Assembly: GCA_023430285.1 (NCBI GenBank)
Contig: JAEZAV010000050.1
Location: 1 to 8,645 of the forward strand
Direction of reading: 5' to 3'
Origin: Methanobacteriota archaeon
GTDB lineage: Archaea > Methanobacteriota > Methanobacteria > Methanobacteriales > Methanobacteriaceae
Length of the DNA stretch: 8,645 bases
Shown: positions 1 through 6,321 of the stretch, one piece after another
Numbering within the stretch: the first letter of the stretch is position 1
Layout: every line of letters starts with the position of its first letter
Notes under the pieces: generated by a model
What the model saw: only the letters and a program-made list of their open reading frames with translations
Told to the model about the DNA's origin: nothing
Databases searched by the model: none
Made by a program: the position numbers and the translations under genes

Positions 1-1287
1 TGGTAGGGGAGATATTAAATGCATTCCTGTTTCTGTCTGCCACCACGTGTCCATGATGGGTGCCTTTTCCTTTCCAACGTTTTTGTAAAACCACATCCAT
101 GCCTCGGGGTTTATGGGTTCTCCCACAGTTCCCAATATTCTCAACGATGACAGGTTGTATATGTTCGGGTACTTGTTCCCAAATCTCATAAGGTGTCTTA
201 TGGCTGTTGGTGCTGTGTAAAATTTGGTCACTCCGTGCTTTTCGATTATTTTCCACCAGGCCCCAGGGTCAGGGTAGTCCGGTGCTCCCTCGTAGACTAC
301 GGTAGTTGTTCCCAGGAGTAGTGGTCCATATATAACGTAGCTGTGACCTGTGATCCATCCAATGTCTCCTGTACACCACCAGAGATCATCCTTTTGTATG
401 TCGAAGATATTTTTGAGGGTTGTTGCAACACCCACCATGTAACCACCAGTTGTGTGTAGAACTCCCTTGGGTTTTCCTGTACTTCCTGAGGTGTAGAGTA
501 TGAACAACGGATCTTCTGCATCCATCCATTCGGGTTCGCATTCTGCGGGTTCTCCCTCTAAAAATCTGTCGTAGAATATTTCTCTTCCACTCAAGTCCGA
601 TACATCTATTTCGTTTCCTGTGTGTTGCAGGACAATGACTGTTTCGATTGTGGGGCACTGGAGAAGTGCTTCGTCACTTATTTTTTTGAGGTTTATTATT
701 TTTCCTCGCCTGTAGGTTCCATCTGCTGTTATGAGTATTTTAGCGTTTGCATCATTCATTCTCTCCACAAATGCACCTACACTTAATCCTGAGTACACAA
801 CACTGTGAACAGCCCCTATCTTTGCACATGCCAACATGGATATTAGAAGTTCGGGACACATTGGAAGGTACATGGATACTGTGTCTCCCCTTTTAACTCC
901 CAGGTTTTTTAGGCCGTTTGCCATTTTGTTTACCTGTCGGTAGAGCTCGTAGTAGGTGAGTTTTTCTTCGTCACCCCTTTCATTTATGTACAATATGGCA
1001 ACTTGATTTCTTTTTTCAGTGTATATCCACCTGTCTACTGCGTTGTATGTGAGATTTATCTTTCCGTTTACGTACCATTGGTAGAATGGTTTTTTTGTTT
1101 CGTCGAGTACTTTATCCCATTTCTCGAACCATTCTAATTCTTCTGCTTTTTCTTCCCAGTAAGCCTCGAAGTTTTTTCCCTTCTCAATCTCATTTTCCCA
1201 ATTTTTTACGTGGGCCCGTTCCACAGTTTCAACATCGGGTTTGAAAATTCTTTTCTCTTCTAGAAGAACGGTTGTATCACGTTTCAT
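1..1287 (-). CDS. acs: Acetyl-CoA synthetase (AMP-forming), N-terminal part, cut by window edge
   Basis: The enzyme activates acetate with ATP and CoA to acetyl-CoA, AMP and pyrophosphate via acetyl-adenylate; in an autotrophic methanogen this serves acetate assimilation. The frame is open for 429 codons from the ATG at 1287 to the window edge. Family enzymes run to about 630-650 residues, so some 200 C-terminal residues, including the mobile domain with the acetylatable lysine, lie outside. The phosphate-binding loop YTSGSTGKPKG is at residues 265-275 and the adenylate motif DTWWQTETG at 413-421. Residues I312, T313, V388 and W416 match, at the same numbers, the acetate-pocket residues I recall for Methanothermobacter ACS1, which predicts acetate as substrate; W416 is the residue that blocks longer acyl groups. 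An AGGTGG ribosome site (1294-1299) lies 6 nt before the ATG. A propionyl-CoA synthetase is less likely because of W416. Confidence 0.95.
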   Translation of the reverse strand, partial: MKRDTTVLLEEKRIFKPDVETVERAHVKNWENEIEKGKNFEAYWEEKAEELEWFEKWDKVLDETKKPFYQWYVNGKINLTYNAVDRWIYTEKRNQVAILYINERGDEEKLTYYELYRQVNKMANGLKNLGVKRGDTVSMYLPMCPELLISMLACAKIGAVHSVVYSGLSVGAFVERMNDANAKILITADGTYRRGKIINLKKISDEALLQCPTIETVIVLQHTGNEIDVSDLSGREIFYDRFLEGEPAECEPEWMDAEDPLFILYTSGSTGKPKGVLHTTGGYMVGVATTLKNIFDIQKDDLWWCTGDIGWITGHSYVIYGPLLLGTTTVVYEGAPDYPDPGAWWKIIEKHGVTKFYTAPTAIRHLMRFGNKYPNIYNLSSLRILGTVGEPINPEAWMWFYKNVGKEKAPIMDTWWQTETGMHLISPLP

Positions 1288-1345
1288 TTTTTTCCACCTT
1301 TATTCTGCTTGTTACACCCTCTACTACTGAATAAGTTCTTCAAGC

Positions 1346-1359
1346 TATAAATATTTTCC
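1346..1359 (-). promoter_or_regulatory. BRE/TATA promoter of acs
   Basis: Read on the minus strand the site is GGAAAATATTTATA, a good archaeal BRE (GGAAA, 1355-1359) followed directly by a TATA box (ATATTTATA, 1346-1354). A start about 25 nt downstream, near 1324, would give a leader of roughly 37 nt that carries the AGGTGG ribosome site. It is the best promoter-like string between acs and the upstream peptidase gene. The start point is inferred. Confidence 0.7.
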
Positions 1360-1360
1360 T

Positions 1361-1372
1361 ATGATTAATCAT
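1361..1372. promoter_or_regulatory. 12-bp perfect palindrome next to the acs BRE
   Basis: ATGATTAATCAT is its own reverse complement and sits 1 bp upstream of the acs BRE on the minus strand. A further GAT follows, giving alternating ATGAT/ATCAT half-sites. The position directly upstream of BRE/TATA is where archaeal activators often bind, and a dimeric repressor is equally possible. AT-rich DNA yields short palindromes by chance, so the regulatory role is an inference. Confidence 0.4.
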
Positions 1373-1390
1373 GATAAATTATTTTTTGGT

Positions 1391-1397
1391 AAAAAAA
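1391..1397 (-). terminator. Oligo-T terminator of the M6 peptidase gene
   Basis: The minus strand has a run of seven T 14 nt after the peptidase stop codon, followed shortly by further A/T-rich sequence. Archaeal RNA polymerase terminates at such oligo-T tracts without needing a hairpin. It lies just before the acs promoter elements, so it would insulate acs from the peptidase transcript. Confidence 0.55.
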
Positions 1398-1410
1398 TCA
1401 AGAAAGAAAG

Positions 1411-3024
1411 TTATTTTCGTTTAAATTCTTGAACAGCTTGGTTGTATCCTGTTTTGTAACCACATCTGTACCCTTCAGCATAAATTGAAGCATCTCCATC
1501 ACCTAAATGTCCAGGTTCTTGGGTTTGTGCAGGTATGCCTTTGCATTCAACACCTATCACAGCTTCCATTGAAGGTTTGGGATCGGAAATCGATATTACA
1601 CTGACACAGCTCGCCTTTCCAGAGTAGCTTTTGCTGCTTGGATTGGTGTAGTGGTCAAATTTCCTATTTTCGGTGTTGCCAGGGTAGGCGTCTCCAGGAT
1701 CACCCTCCCACTCAGTTTCAGTAATTGGAGGTTTTTCATCTGGTTTGATCCTTGTCTCAAGATCGTTCAATCCATCTGCCTGTTTGAGTGTCAAGAAAAA
1801 ATTTTCAGGATCGTTGTTTGGAAAGTGTCCAACTGACTTGGACTCATTAACATGCCATATTAACAATCCAGAACCAGGTAGGGCTGAATCAAAACCTGTT
1901 TTTTGACGATTTTCAACCAGGAAATATTCTTCACCCTCACTGTTTTCAATATCTATTCTGTATATGGTTTGGGGACTTTCTGGTTCGTTGGGGATGGTAT
2001 AGTTATTGAGCTTTCCAGTCACAACTGTGGGCTTGGCCCATCCAAGGTGGATCTTACACCATGGATTTAAATGAGAGGGACTCTTTCCATCCCCATTCCT
2101 GTCTCCAAGGGCCATCAAACACCACCTACCAACAACTGTGGAGGAATGATCAGAAATGTAGAGGTCTGGCAGTCCCAGGTTATGGCCAATTTCATGACAG
2201 TAACCCCCGACATCGTCAATTGGAAGTTCATGCATTAAAATATAACTGTCCACAGTTACTCCGGCTTCGAGTTCCACTGGTTCATCAAGCTTTGCATGGT
2301 GGGGATAGAGGTTGAAGCAATGTTTAGATTCTGAATTGGTACAGTCTGAGTAGAACTTATCATCCCCACCTATTCCTGCAAACACAACTATGAGGGTGCT
2401 CAACTTTCCATTTGCTGCAAACTTGTTGAAATCAACATCACCCTTGGCCTTGTTTAGTACTTCTTTTACAAGCAGTTTGGAGTGGGGTAATGTCCAGGAT
2501 ATGCTGTTTTGGCAGAGATCATCCGAGTAGTAGCAGTAATCATGATCTGCCCTGTACCATCCATGTACCTCGCCATCAATATCAAAGTTTCCTGAAGAAA
2601 CTTCTTGGTAATACTCCCGCACACTCAGGGGTGGATCGTTTTTTGTGCTGAAAAGTTTTTCTTCAAATTTTTCCCTTGAAATCTCCCTTGGCTTGTCATC
2701 AAAGTCAACCAACAACACCAGCACATTTCTTTTTTCTTTGAGTGATTTAGAATTTAGAAGTTCGGATGAAATTGAATTTGATTGTGGAGATCTGCAAACT
2801 TCCTCTACTGCAGATTGTTTTGCATCTAAAATGTCATTGAAGGTTTTGTAGGCATTTAAACTCAAACCTCCCTCGGCTTTAAAATTAGCTGGATCTACTC
2901 CATCATCAATTAGCTGTTTAGTTACGGCGAGTTTCCTGTAACGTTCAGGATTCTGAAATCTTAATTCAATGTTTTTATGAGATTTTTGAAATTTATATCC
3001 ATTTAAAGAAATATCCAACAACAT
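1411..3024 (-). CDS. M6-family zinc metallopeptidase with C-terminal GX3 module
   Basis: A 537-residue protein of the M6 (immune inhibitor A-like) family. The zinc site is HEIGHNLGLPD (residues 277-287), with H277 and H281 as ligands, E278 as catalytic base and D287 as probable third ligand. WCLM (301-304) looks like the Met-turn. Upstream are family-like segments: the strand VLVLLVDFDD (101-110), then SVREYYQEVSSGNF (134-147) and the GEVHGWY motif (151-157). No signal peptide or membrane helix is visible, unlike most M6 peptidases, so it may act in the cytoplasm; a non-classical export route cannot be excluded. It has 11 cysteines. The last about 23 residues (from Y515) form a GX3GX3G module (G518, G522, G526) resembling the divergently encoded small protein. 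The substrate is unknown. The start is debatable: the ribosome site touches the ATG, and TTG at 3018 (535 residues) has better spacing. Confidence 0.85.
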   Translation of the reverse strand: MLLDISLNGYKFQKSHKNIELRFQNPERYRKLAVTKQLIDDGVDPANFKAEGGLSLNAYKTFNDILDAKQSAVEEVCRSPQSNSISSELLNSKSLKEKRNVLVLLVDFDDKPREISREKFEEKLFSTKNDPPLSVREYYQEVSSGNFDIDGEVHGWYRADHDYCYYSDDLCQNSISWTLPHSKLLVKEVLNKAKGDVDFNKFAANGKLSTLIVVFAGIGGDDKFYSDCTNSESKHCFNLYPHHAKLDEPVELEAGVTVDSYILMHELPIDDVGGYCHEIGHNLGLPDLYISDHSSTVVGRWCLMALGDRNGDGKSPSHLNPWCKIHLGWAKPTVVTGKLNNYTIPNEPESPQTIYRIDIENSEGEEYFLVENRQKTGFDSALPGSGLLIWHVNESKSVGHFPNNDPENFFLTLKQADGLNDLETRIKPDEKPPITETEWEGDPGDAYPGNTENRKFDHYTNPSSKSYSGKASCVSVISISDPKPSMEAVIGVECKGIPAQTQEPGHLGDGDASIYAEGYRCGYKTGYNQAVQEFKRK

Positions 3025-3033
3025 CCCACCCCC
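3025..3033 (-). promoter_or_regulatory. Ribosome site abutting the M6 peptidase ATG
   Basis: The minus strand reads GGGGGTGGG directly followed by ATG (3024-3022), then TTG TTG. The match to the GGAGGTGAT consensus is strong, but the distance to the ATG is nearly zero. The TTG at codon 3 (3018-3016) lies about 7 nt from the core, the usual spacing. The site therefore argues that translation may start at TTG rather than at the ATG. Confidence 0.55.
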
Positions 3034-3055
3034 TATAAATTTATGTTATTGTATT

Positions 3056-3070
3056 AATTATATATTTTGG
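3056..3070 (-). promoter_or_regulatory. Probable promoter of the M6 peptidase gene
   Basis: The minus strand reads CCAAAATATATAATT, with an A-rich BRE-like part (3066-3070) and the TATA-like ATATATAAT. A start about 25 nt downstream would fall near 3037, leaving a very short leader that just includes the ribosome site. The region is A/T-rich, so the exact box is uncertain. Confidence 0.45.
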
Positions 3071-3112
3071 TTTAATTCGGTTTATTAGCAATATCGTTGA
3101 AAGTTAAACCAA
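3067..3112. repeat. 9-bp inverted repeat between divergent genes
   Basis: TTGGTTTAA (3067-3075) and its exact reverse complement TTAAACCAA (3104-3112) are separated by 28 bp. A further GGTTTA copy is at 3079-3084. The left arm overlaps the probable BRE of the peptidase promoter, and the right arm lies upstream of the promoter of the small GX3 gene. This is a possible shared operator for both genes; that role is inferred. Confidence 0.4.
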
Positions 3113-3153
3113 CAAATTGATCAAATATTATTACAATGTTACATTCAACAATT

Positions 3154-3169
3154 GCAGAAAGTATTAATA
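3154..3169 (+). promoter_or_regulatory. Possible promoter of the small GX3-repeat gene
   Basis: GCAGAAAG followed by TATTAATA (3162-3169) resembles BRE plus TATA. Initiation about 25 nt downstream would be near 3190, immediately before the GGAGGGG ribosome site. An alternative A/T-rich box lies at about 3124-3133. Support is from string similarity and spacing only. Confidence 0.4.
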
Positions 3170-3193
3170 CAACTAGTGAAACATTAATTAATT

Positions 3194-3200
3194 GGAGGGG
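3194..3200 (+). promoter_or_regulatory. Ribosome site fixing the start of the GX3 protein
   Basis: GGAGGGG lies 6 nt before the ATG at 3207. An in-frame TTG at 3192 overlaps this ribosome site and so cannot be the true start, although the reading frame is open from there. Confidence 0.75.
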
Positions 3201-3206
3201 ATTTAT

Positions 3207-3467
3207 ATGGTAGAGAAAAGTGATGCCACTCTAGACGAGGGTACCGATCCATCACTGATCCACTACAACAAGGGATTCGCAGCAGGGAAAAAATCCTTTG
3301 TAAAGAAGTTCAAGGATGAAAAATGCGTGGATCAGTATGAAGAAGGCTATAAAACTGGTTTTAAAGAAGGATATAAATCTGCGGTTTCAGATGTTAAGGA
3401 AGCTATGGTAAAAAAACAAGACGAAACCGGAGTGGACCCTGGATTCGGAATAAGATGGTGGCCATAA
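3207..3467 (+). CDS. Small GX3-repeat protein, divergent from the M6 peptidase
   Basis: An 86-residue, charged, soluble protein of unknown function with no signal peptide or membrane helix. It holds two related segments 24 residues apart: Y20-NKGFAAGKKSFVKKF and Y44-EEGYKTGFKEGYKSAV. The second has glycines every fourth residue (G47, G51, G55), a pattern like the deca-GX3 repeat of Yae1-type proteins. The same module ends the M6 peptidase encoded on the other strand: 11 of 21 aligned residues are identical by eye. The C-terminus GFGIRWWP is unusual, with a double tryptophan. It may bind or be recognised together with the peptidase, or share a partner with it; this is inferred from similarity and gene arrangement. 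The gene has its own ribosome site and a downstream T-run, so it is probably monocistronic. Confidence 0.75.
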   Translation: MVEKSDATLDEGTDPSLIHYNKGFAAGKKSFVKKFKDEKCVDQYEEGYKTGFKEGYKSAVSDVKEAMVKKQDETGVDPGFGIRWWP

Positions 3468-3521
3468 AAGTTTAAATAAGATTTAATAAACTGGAATGGA
3501 ATAGAACATTGGGTTTAACAG

Positions 3522-3528
3522 TTTTTTT
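3522..3528 (+). terminator. Oligo-T terminator after the GX3 gene
   Basis: A run of seven T about 55 nt past the stop codon of the small gene fits archaeal intrinsic termination. A loose inverted repeat, GAATAGA (3499-3505) with TCTATTC (3537-3543), surrounds it. The tract separates the small gene from the kinase transcription unit. Confidence 0.5.
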
Positions 3529-3547
3529 CTAGCTATTCTATTCTGAA

Positions 3548-3560
3548 TTAAATATTTTAG
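3548..3560 (+). promoter_or_regulatory. Possible promoter of the kinase gene
   Basis: TTAAATATTTTAG is a TATA-like box. Its centre is near 3554, which predicts initiation near 3579 and a leader of about 33 nt containing the hairpin before the kinase start. No convincing BRE is visible, so confidence is limited. Confidence 0.4.
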
Positions 3561-3590
3561 AAACTGAGCTCATTAAGATCTTAGATGTTC

Positions 3591-3611
3591 TTTGATCGAT
3601 GGGAGATCAAA
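3591..3611 (+). promoter_or_regulatory. Hairpin presenting the kinase ribosome site, adjacent to the start codon
   Basis: TTTGATC (3591-3597) and GATCAAA (3605-3611) form a perfect 7-bp inverted repeat around the 7-nt loop GATGGGA, and the ATG begins at the very next base (3612). The ribosome site GGGAG is mostly in the loop, with its last G in the stem. In the mRNA this could modulate initiation. The GGGAG is 6 nt from the ATG at 3612, which supports that start over the in-frame ATG at 3585, which has no ribosome site. Confidence 0.5.
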
Positions 3612-5861
3612 ATGAAAAATATATCCCTCAAATTAATTTTATCATTGTTGTTACTTTTTCTTCCACTACTTTTAAGCTGTTCAACTTCCTCTGCAGCAAC
3701 CAGTGTTTTGTTCGATGAAACAGGACCCTACGAACAGAAAGATTTCACCATTTACAACCTTGGCCCTGTTGGAGAATCGAGTTTTGCGGCTCTGCTTCAG
3801 GCCAATGGATTCACCGTTAACAGGACAACACAAACACCCCTAAGCTACAACGAACTGAAAAATTACGATGTATTAATACTCATGGCACCAGCCAGAAACT
3901 ACACAGACACCGAGATAGCTACCATTCAAGAGTTTGTGAGAAACGGCGGGGGATTGTTGCTGGTGGGTAACGGATGGAACAACGAAGACGGTGGTCAAGA
4001 TTATGCCTTCAACAAGATTGCAGAAAGTTTTGGCGTGGATTATACATCCACCATCCTGGTTGGAGATTCCCAACAGTACTTCGCATCACAAACTAAGGCC
4101 AAAATTACCAATCTAACCCAGAGTCCATTAACATCCAACTTAAACTATTTTTACTATTTCCAAGGTACTTACATGCAGAACACAGGTAATTCAACTGTTT
4201 TAGCATATTCCAGTCCCACATCGTATGCAGACAAGGGATTTTTAACGAGTGATGGTTATTCAATGACCAACGAATTGAAGGACGCCAATGAAACATCGGG
4301 ACCCTTCCCAGTATTTTCCACCATGACCTATGGTAACGGTAAAGTAGTGTTCTTTGGGTCAGTTGGCGACTTCATGAATTCTTGGCTATACAGAAGTAAT
4401 GGATGGATAATTGGGTTGAACAGTCTGAATTGGCTTTCAAACAAACCAATACCATCAACCTACACACAGGCAGGGTTGTTTTCACCAACAGTTGCAGATA
4501 TGCCTTCAAAAATAATAGAAACCATTATCATGTTGGTTTTAGTTATACTGGCTGTGATCTTTGCTGCCATCAAATTAGGAAAGCTTGAAAGAACTTACCC
4601 TATAAAAACCATAAAAAATCGTACCTTCTACATTTTAACTGGTTTAAATGTAATTTTCACTGTGATTGGAATCATAATTTTTATTCCTATTAACTATCTT
4701 CTCCTGGATATTTCAAGCCCGGCCTACGATCCATTTTTGGGATATCTGCTCCTGGTTACTGGGGCCATATACATTGTACTGGCATTCACAAACCTTTACT
4801 CCATAATATTCAGGGAGAGAATGAAAACCCGAACCTCTATTTTAAGCATCGGAGTTCTGGTTGTATTCATATTTTTAACTGTCATACTTGGAGATCTGTT
4901 CTCATTTTCAAGCATGGAACTTTTCACAGTTGGTGGGGTATTCCTCACAGTCCCATACCTGATCGACCTTTGGTTCATAAGAAACCATGGCCCTGATCTC
5001 ATAATTGAGGGAAAGGAATTCAACAGGTTGGCAAAGTTATCCATGAAAACACTGCCATACGAGCTACATGGAACCTACAAAGATCCCAGCTTTATTGGGG
5101 AGGGAGGTTTTGGAAGGGTTTACAAGGCTGTTCACAACGAGAGGGAAGTGGCACTGAAAATTCCTAAAACCTTCGATAAACGTTCCGAAAAAACCTTCAT
5201 TTCAGAAGTATCAAACTGGAGCCAGTTGAACCATCCAAACATTGTGAAACTCTACGACTTCAAGATCCTTCCAATTCCATTCATTGAAATGGAGTACTGT
5301 GAAGGTTCAATTAAACATGCTAAATTGTCGATACAAGAGTCAATAAATGTTATATACGAAGCAGCTAACGGCTTGGCATATGCACATTCTAAAAACATCA
5401 TACATGGAGACATTAAAACCTCAAACATACTGATAAAAAATGGGATCTACAAGGTCACAGATTGGGGTTTAAGCAAATTGATGGGCGGAGAATCTGTGAC
5501 CCTTTCTGGTGCCACACCTCAATACGCAGCTCCAGAACAAATATCCAACCAGTATGGGAAGGCAGATGAAAGAACGGATATATACCAACTTGGAACAGTA
5601 TTTTACGAATTGGTAACAGGAAATTTACCATTTGATGGAGAGATTGCAGCTGTTTACGGTTCAATTTTAAACACAGTTCCTAAATTACCATCTGAAATAG
5701 ATTCCTCTGCAAAATTTGTTGAACCCATCATAATGAAGTGTTTGAGCAAGAATAAAGAGGAAAGATTCGCTTCTATGAACGAGCTTATTCATGAACTGGA
5801 AGAAAATTACGATCCAGAAAAATTTGATGAAAAAACCGTTATGTTTAAAGAAGACAAATAA
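3612..5861 (+). CDS. Receptor-like transmembrane Ser/Thr protein kinase (Hanks type, C-terminal kinase)
   Basis: A 749-residue membrane protein. Residues 1-29 form a signal peptide with a long leucine core; C23 gives a weak lipobox. About 30-290 is a predicted extracellular domain with alternating strands and helices, resembling GATase/DUF4350-like folds, and several N-glycosylation sequons (such as N70-R-T and N96-Y-T). Five hydrophobic helices follow near 301-320, 339-360, 375-398, 409-427 and 435-456. Lys/Arg-rich loops after helices 1 and 3 put the C-terminus in the cytoplasm. The kinase spans about 490-735: Gly-loop GEGGFGRVY (496-504), K516, helix-C E532, HGDIKTSN (598-605, catalytic D600), DWG (617-619), APE (640-642) and D656. 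All catalytic residues are present, so it should be active. It is a non-RD kinase (HGD, not HRD). Ligand and substrates are unknown. The start at 3612 is chosen for the ribosome site and signal peptide. Confidence 0.92.
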   Translation: MKNISLKLILSLLLLFLPLLLSCSTSSAATSVLFDETGPYEQKDFTIYNLGPVGESSFAALLQANGFTVNRTTQTPLSYNELKNYDVLILMAPARNYTDTEIATIQEFVRNGGGLLLVGNGWNNEDGGQDYAFNKIAESFGVDYTSTILVGDSQQYFASQTKAKITNLTQSPLTSNLNYFYYFQGTYMQNTGNSTVLAYSSPTSYADKGFLTSDGYSMTNELKDANETSGPFPVFSTMTYGNGKVVFFGSVGDFMNSWLYRSNGWIIGLNSLNWLSNKPIPSTYTQAGLFSPTVADMPSKIIETIIMLVLVILAVIFAAIKLGKLERTYPIKTIKNRTFYILTGLNVIFTVIGIIIFIPINYLLLDISSPAYDPFLGYLLLVTGAIYIVLAFTNLYSIIFRERMKTRTSILSIGVLVVFIFLTVILGDLFSFSSMELFTVGGVFLTVPYLIDLWFIRNHGPDLIIEGKEFNRLAKLSMKTLPYELHGTYKDPSFIGEGGFGRVYKAVHNEREVALKIPKTFDKRSEKTFISEVSNWSQLNHPNIVKLYDFKILPIPFIEMEYCEGSIKHAKLSIQESINVIYEAANGLAYAHSKNIIHGDIKTSNILIKNGIYKVTDWGLSKLMGGESVTLSGATPQYAAPEQISNQYGKADERTDIYQLGTVFYELVTGNLPFDGEIAAVYGSILNTVPKLPSEIDSSAKFVEPIIMKCLSKNKEERFASMNELIHELEENYDPEKFDEKTVMFKEDK

Positions 5862-5869
5862 CCCCCGGG

Positions 5870-6277
5870 ATGTGCTTCAAATTGAATAAAATCTGGATAG
5901 TGGCCATTGGTGGAATTTTTGTTGCCATCCTTCTTCTGTCCATTCTTTATATAAACTCAGACTTTGATAGATCCCTTATACAGTCTGTAAAGGAAGGAAA
6001 ATCCTCGAGTTCCTTGATTCCAATCATAAATCAAGAACAGTACAAAGAGAAGGAAAATGCAATGAAACATCTAAACTCAAAGATCTACGACATGGCAAAC
6101 TGGAACAAAACAGGGGTAGATCCTGCAAAGGATGAACAGATGGATGTTGGATTTTACTATCAGCAAGTACAGTCCATTGATAATTGTGCCAATATTAGAA
6201 GGAGTTATGTTAACGGAACCATATCTGAATCCCAGTTCTTAGAGAAGATCCAGGTATACAAATTCATGTTGAATTGA
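5870..6277 (+). CDS. Small single-span membrane protein following the kinase
   Basis: A protein of up to 135 residues that I do not recognise. One hydrophobic helix (about residues 8-28) follows a short Lys-containing N-terminus. The remaining about 105 residues are polar and probably outside the cell, with sequons such as N-K-T and N-G-T. There is one Cys in the outer part (in DNCANIRR). Only 8 nt separate it from the kinase stop, and no separate promoter is visible, so it is very likely co-transcribed and could be an accessory or sensor subunit of the kinase; that is inferred from position. The ATG at 5870 lacks a good ribosome site. TTG at 5882 (protein beginning NKIWIVAIGG after the initiator) is an alternative start, since GGGATGTG lies before it. 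Confidence 0.65.
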   Translation: MCFKLNKIWIVAIGGIFVAILLLSILYINSDFDRSLIQSVKEGKSSSSLIPIINQEQYKEKENAMKHLNSKIYDMANWNKTGVDPAKDEQMDVGFYYQQVQSIDNCANIRRSYVNGTISESQFLEKIQVYKFMLN

Positions 6278-6300
6278 AACCAGAATATAATGGATTTCTG

Positions 6301-6318
6301 TTGTGAAGGTTGTGAAAG
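6301..6318 (+). repeat. Imperfect 9-bp tandem repeat before mmp10
   Basis: TTGTGAAGG is followed at once by TTGTGAAAG (8 of 9 identical), ending 3 nt before the mmp10 ATG. The AAGGT of the first unit is the only ribosome-site-like string for mmp10, about 11 nt from the ATG. It may be a chance duplication or may affect initiation. Confidence 0.35.
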
Positions 6319-6321
6319 AAA

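Noticed and set aside
297..658. Two short overlapping minus-strand frames inside acs
   Set aside because: They are out-of-frame shadows; the acs frame is continuous through this region with all family motifs.
2061..2315. Plus-strand open frame opposite the M6 peptidase
   Set aside because: It is antisense to the conserved zinc-site region, with no ribosome site and no recognisable motif.
3192..3206. TTG start giving a 91-residue form of the GX3 protein
   Set aside because: The TTG lies inside the GGAGGGG ribosome site; the ATG at 3207 has correct spacing.
3499..3543. GAATAGA/TCTATTC inverted repeat after the GX3 gene
   Set aside because: The loop of 31 nt is long and the stem weak; the T-run alone explains termination.
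3585..3611. ATG start giving a 758-residue kinase
   Set aside because: It has no ribosome site and would put nine charged and bulky residues before a clean signal peptide that begins at 3612.
2881..6135. Recurring GVDP tetrapeptide in the peptidase (residues 42-45), the GX3 protein (near its C-terminus) and the small membrane protein
   Set aside because: Four residues with different flanks are too short to distinguish from chance; kept only as a note.
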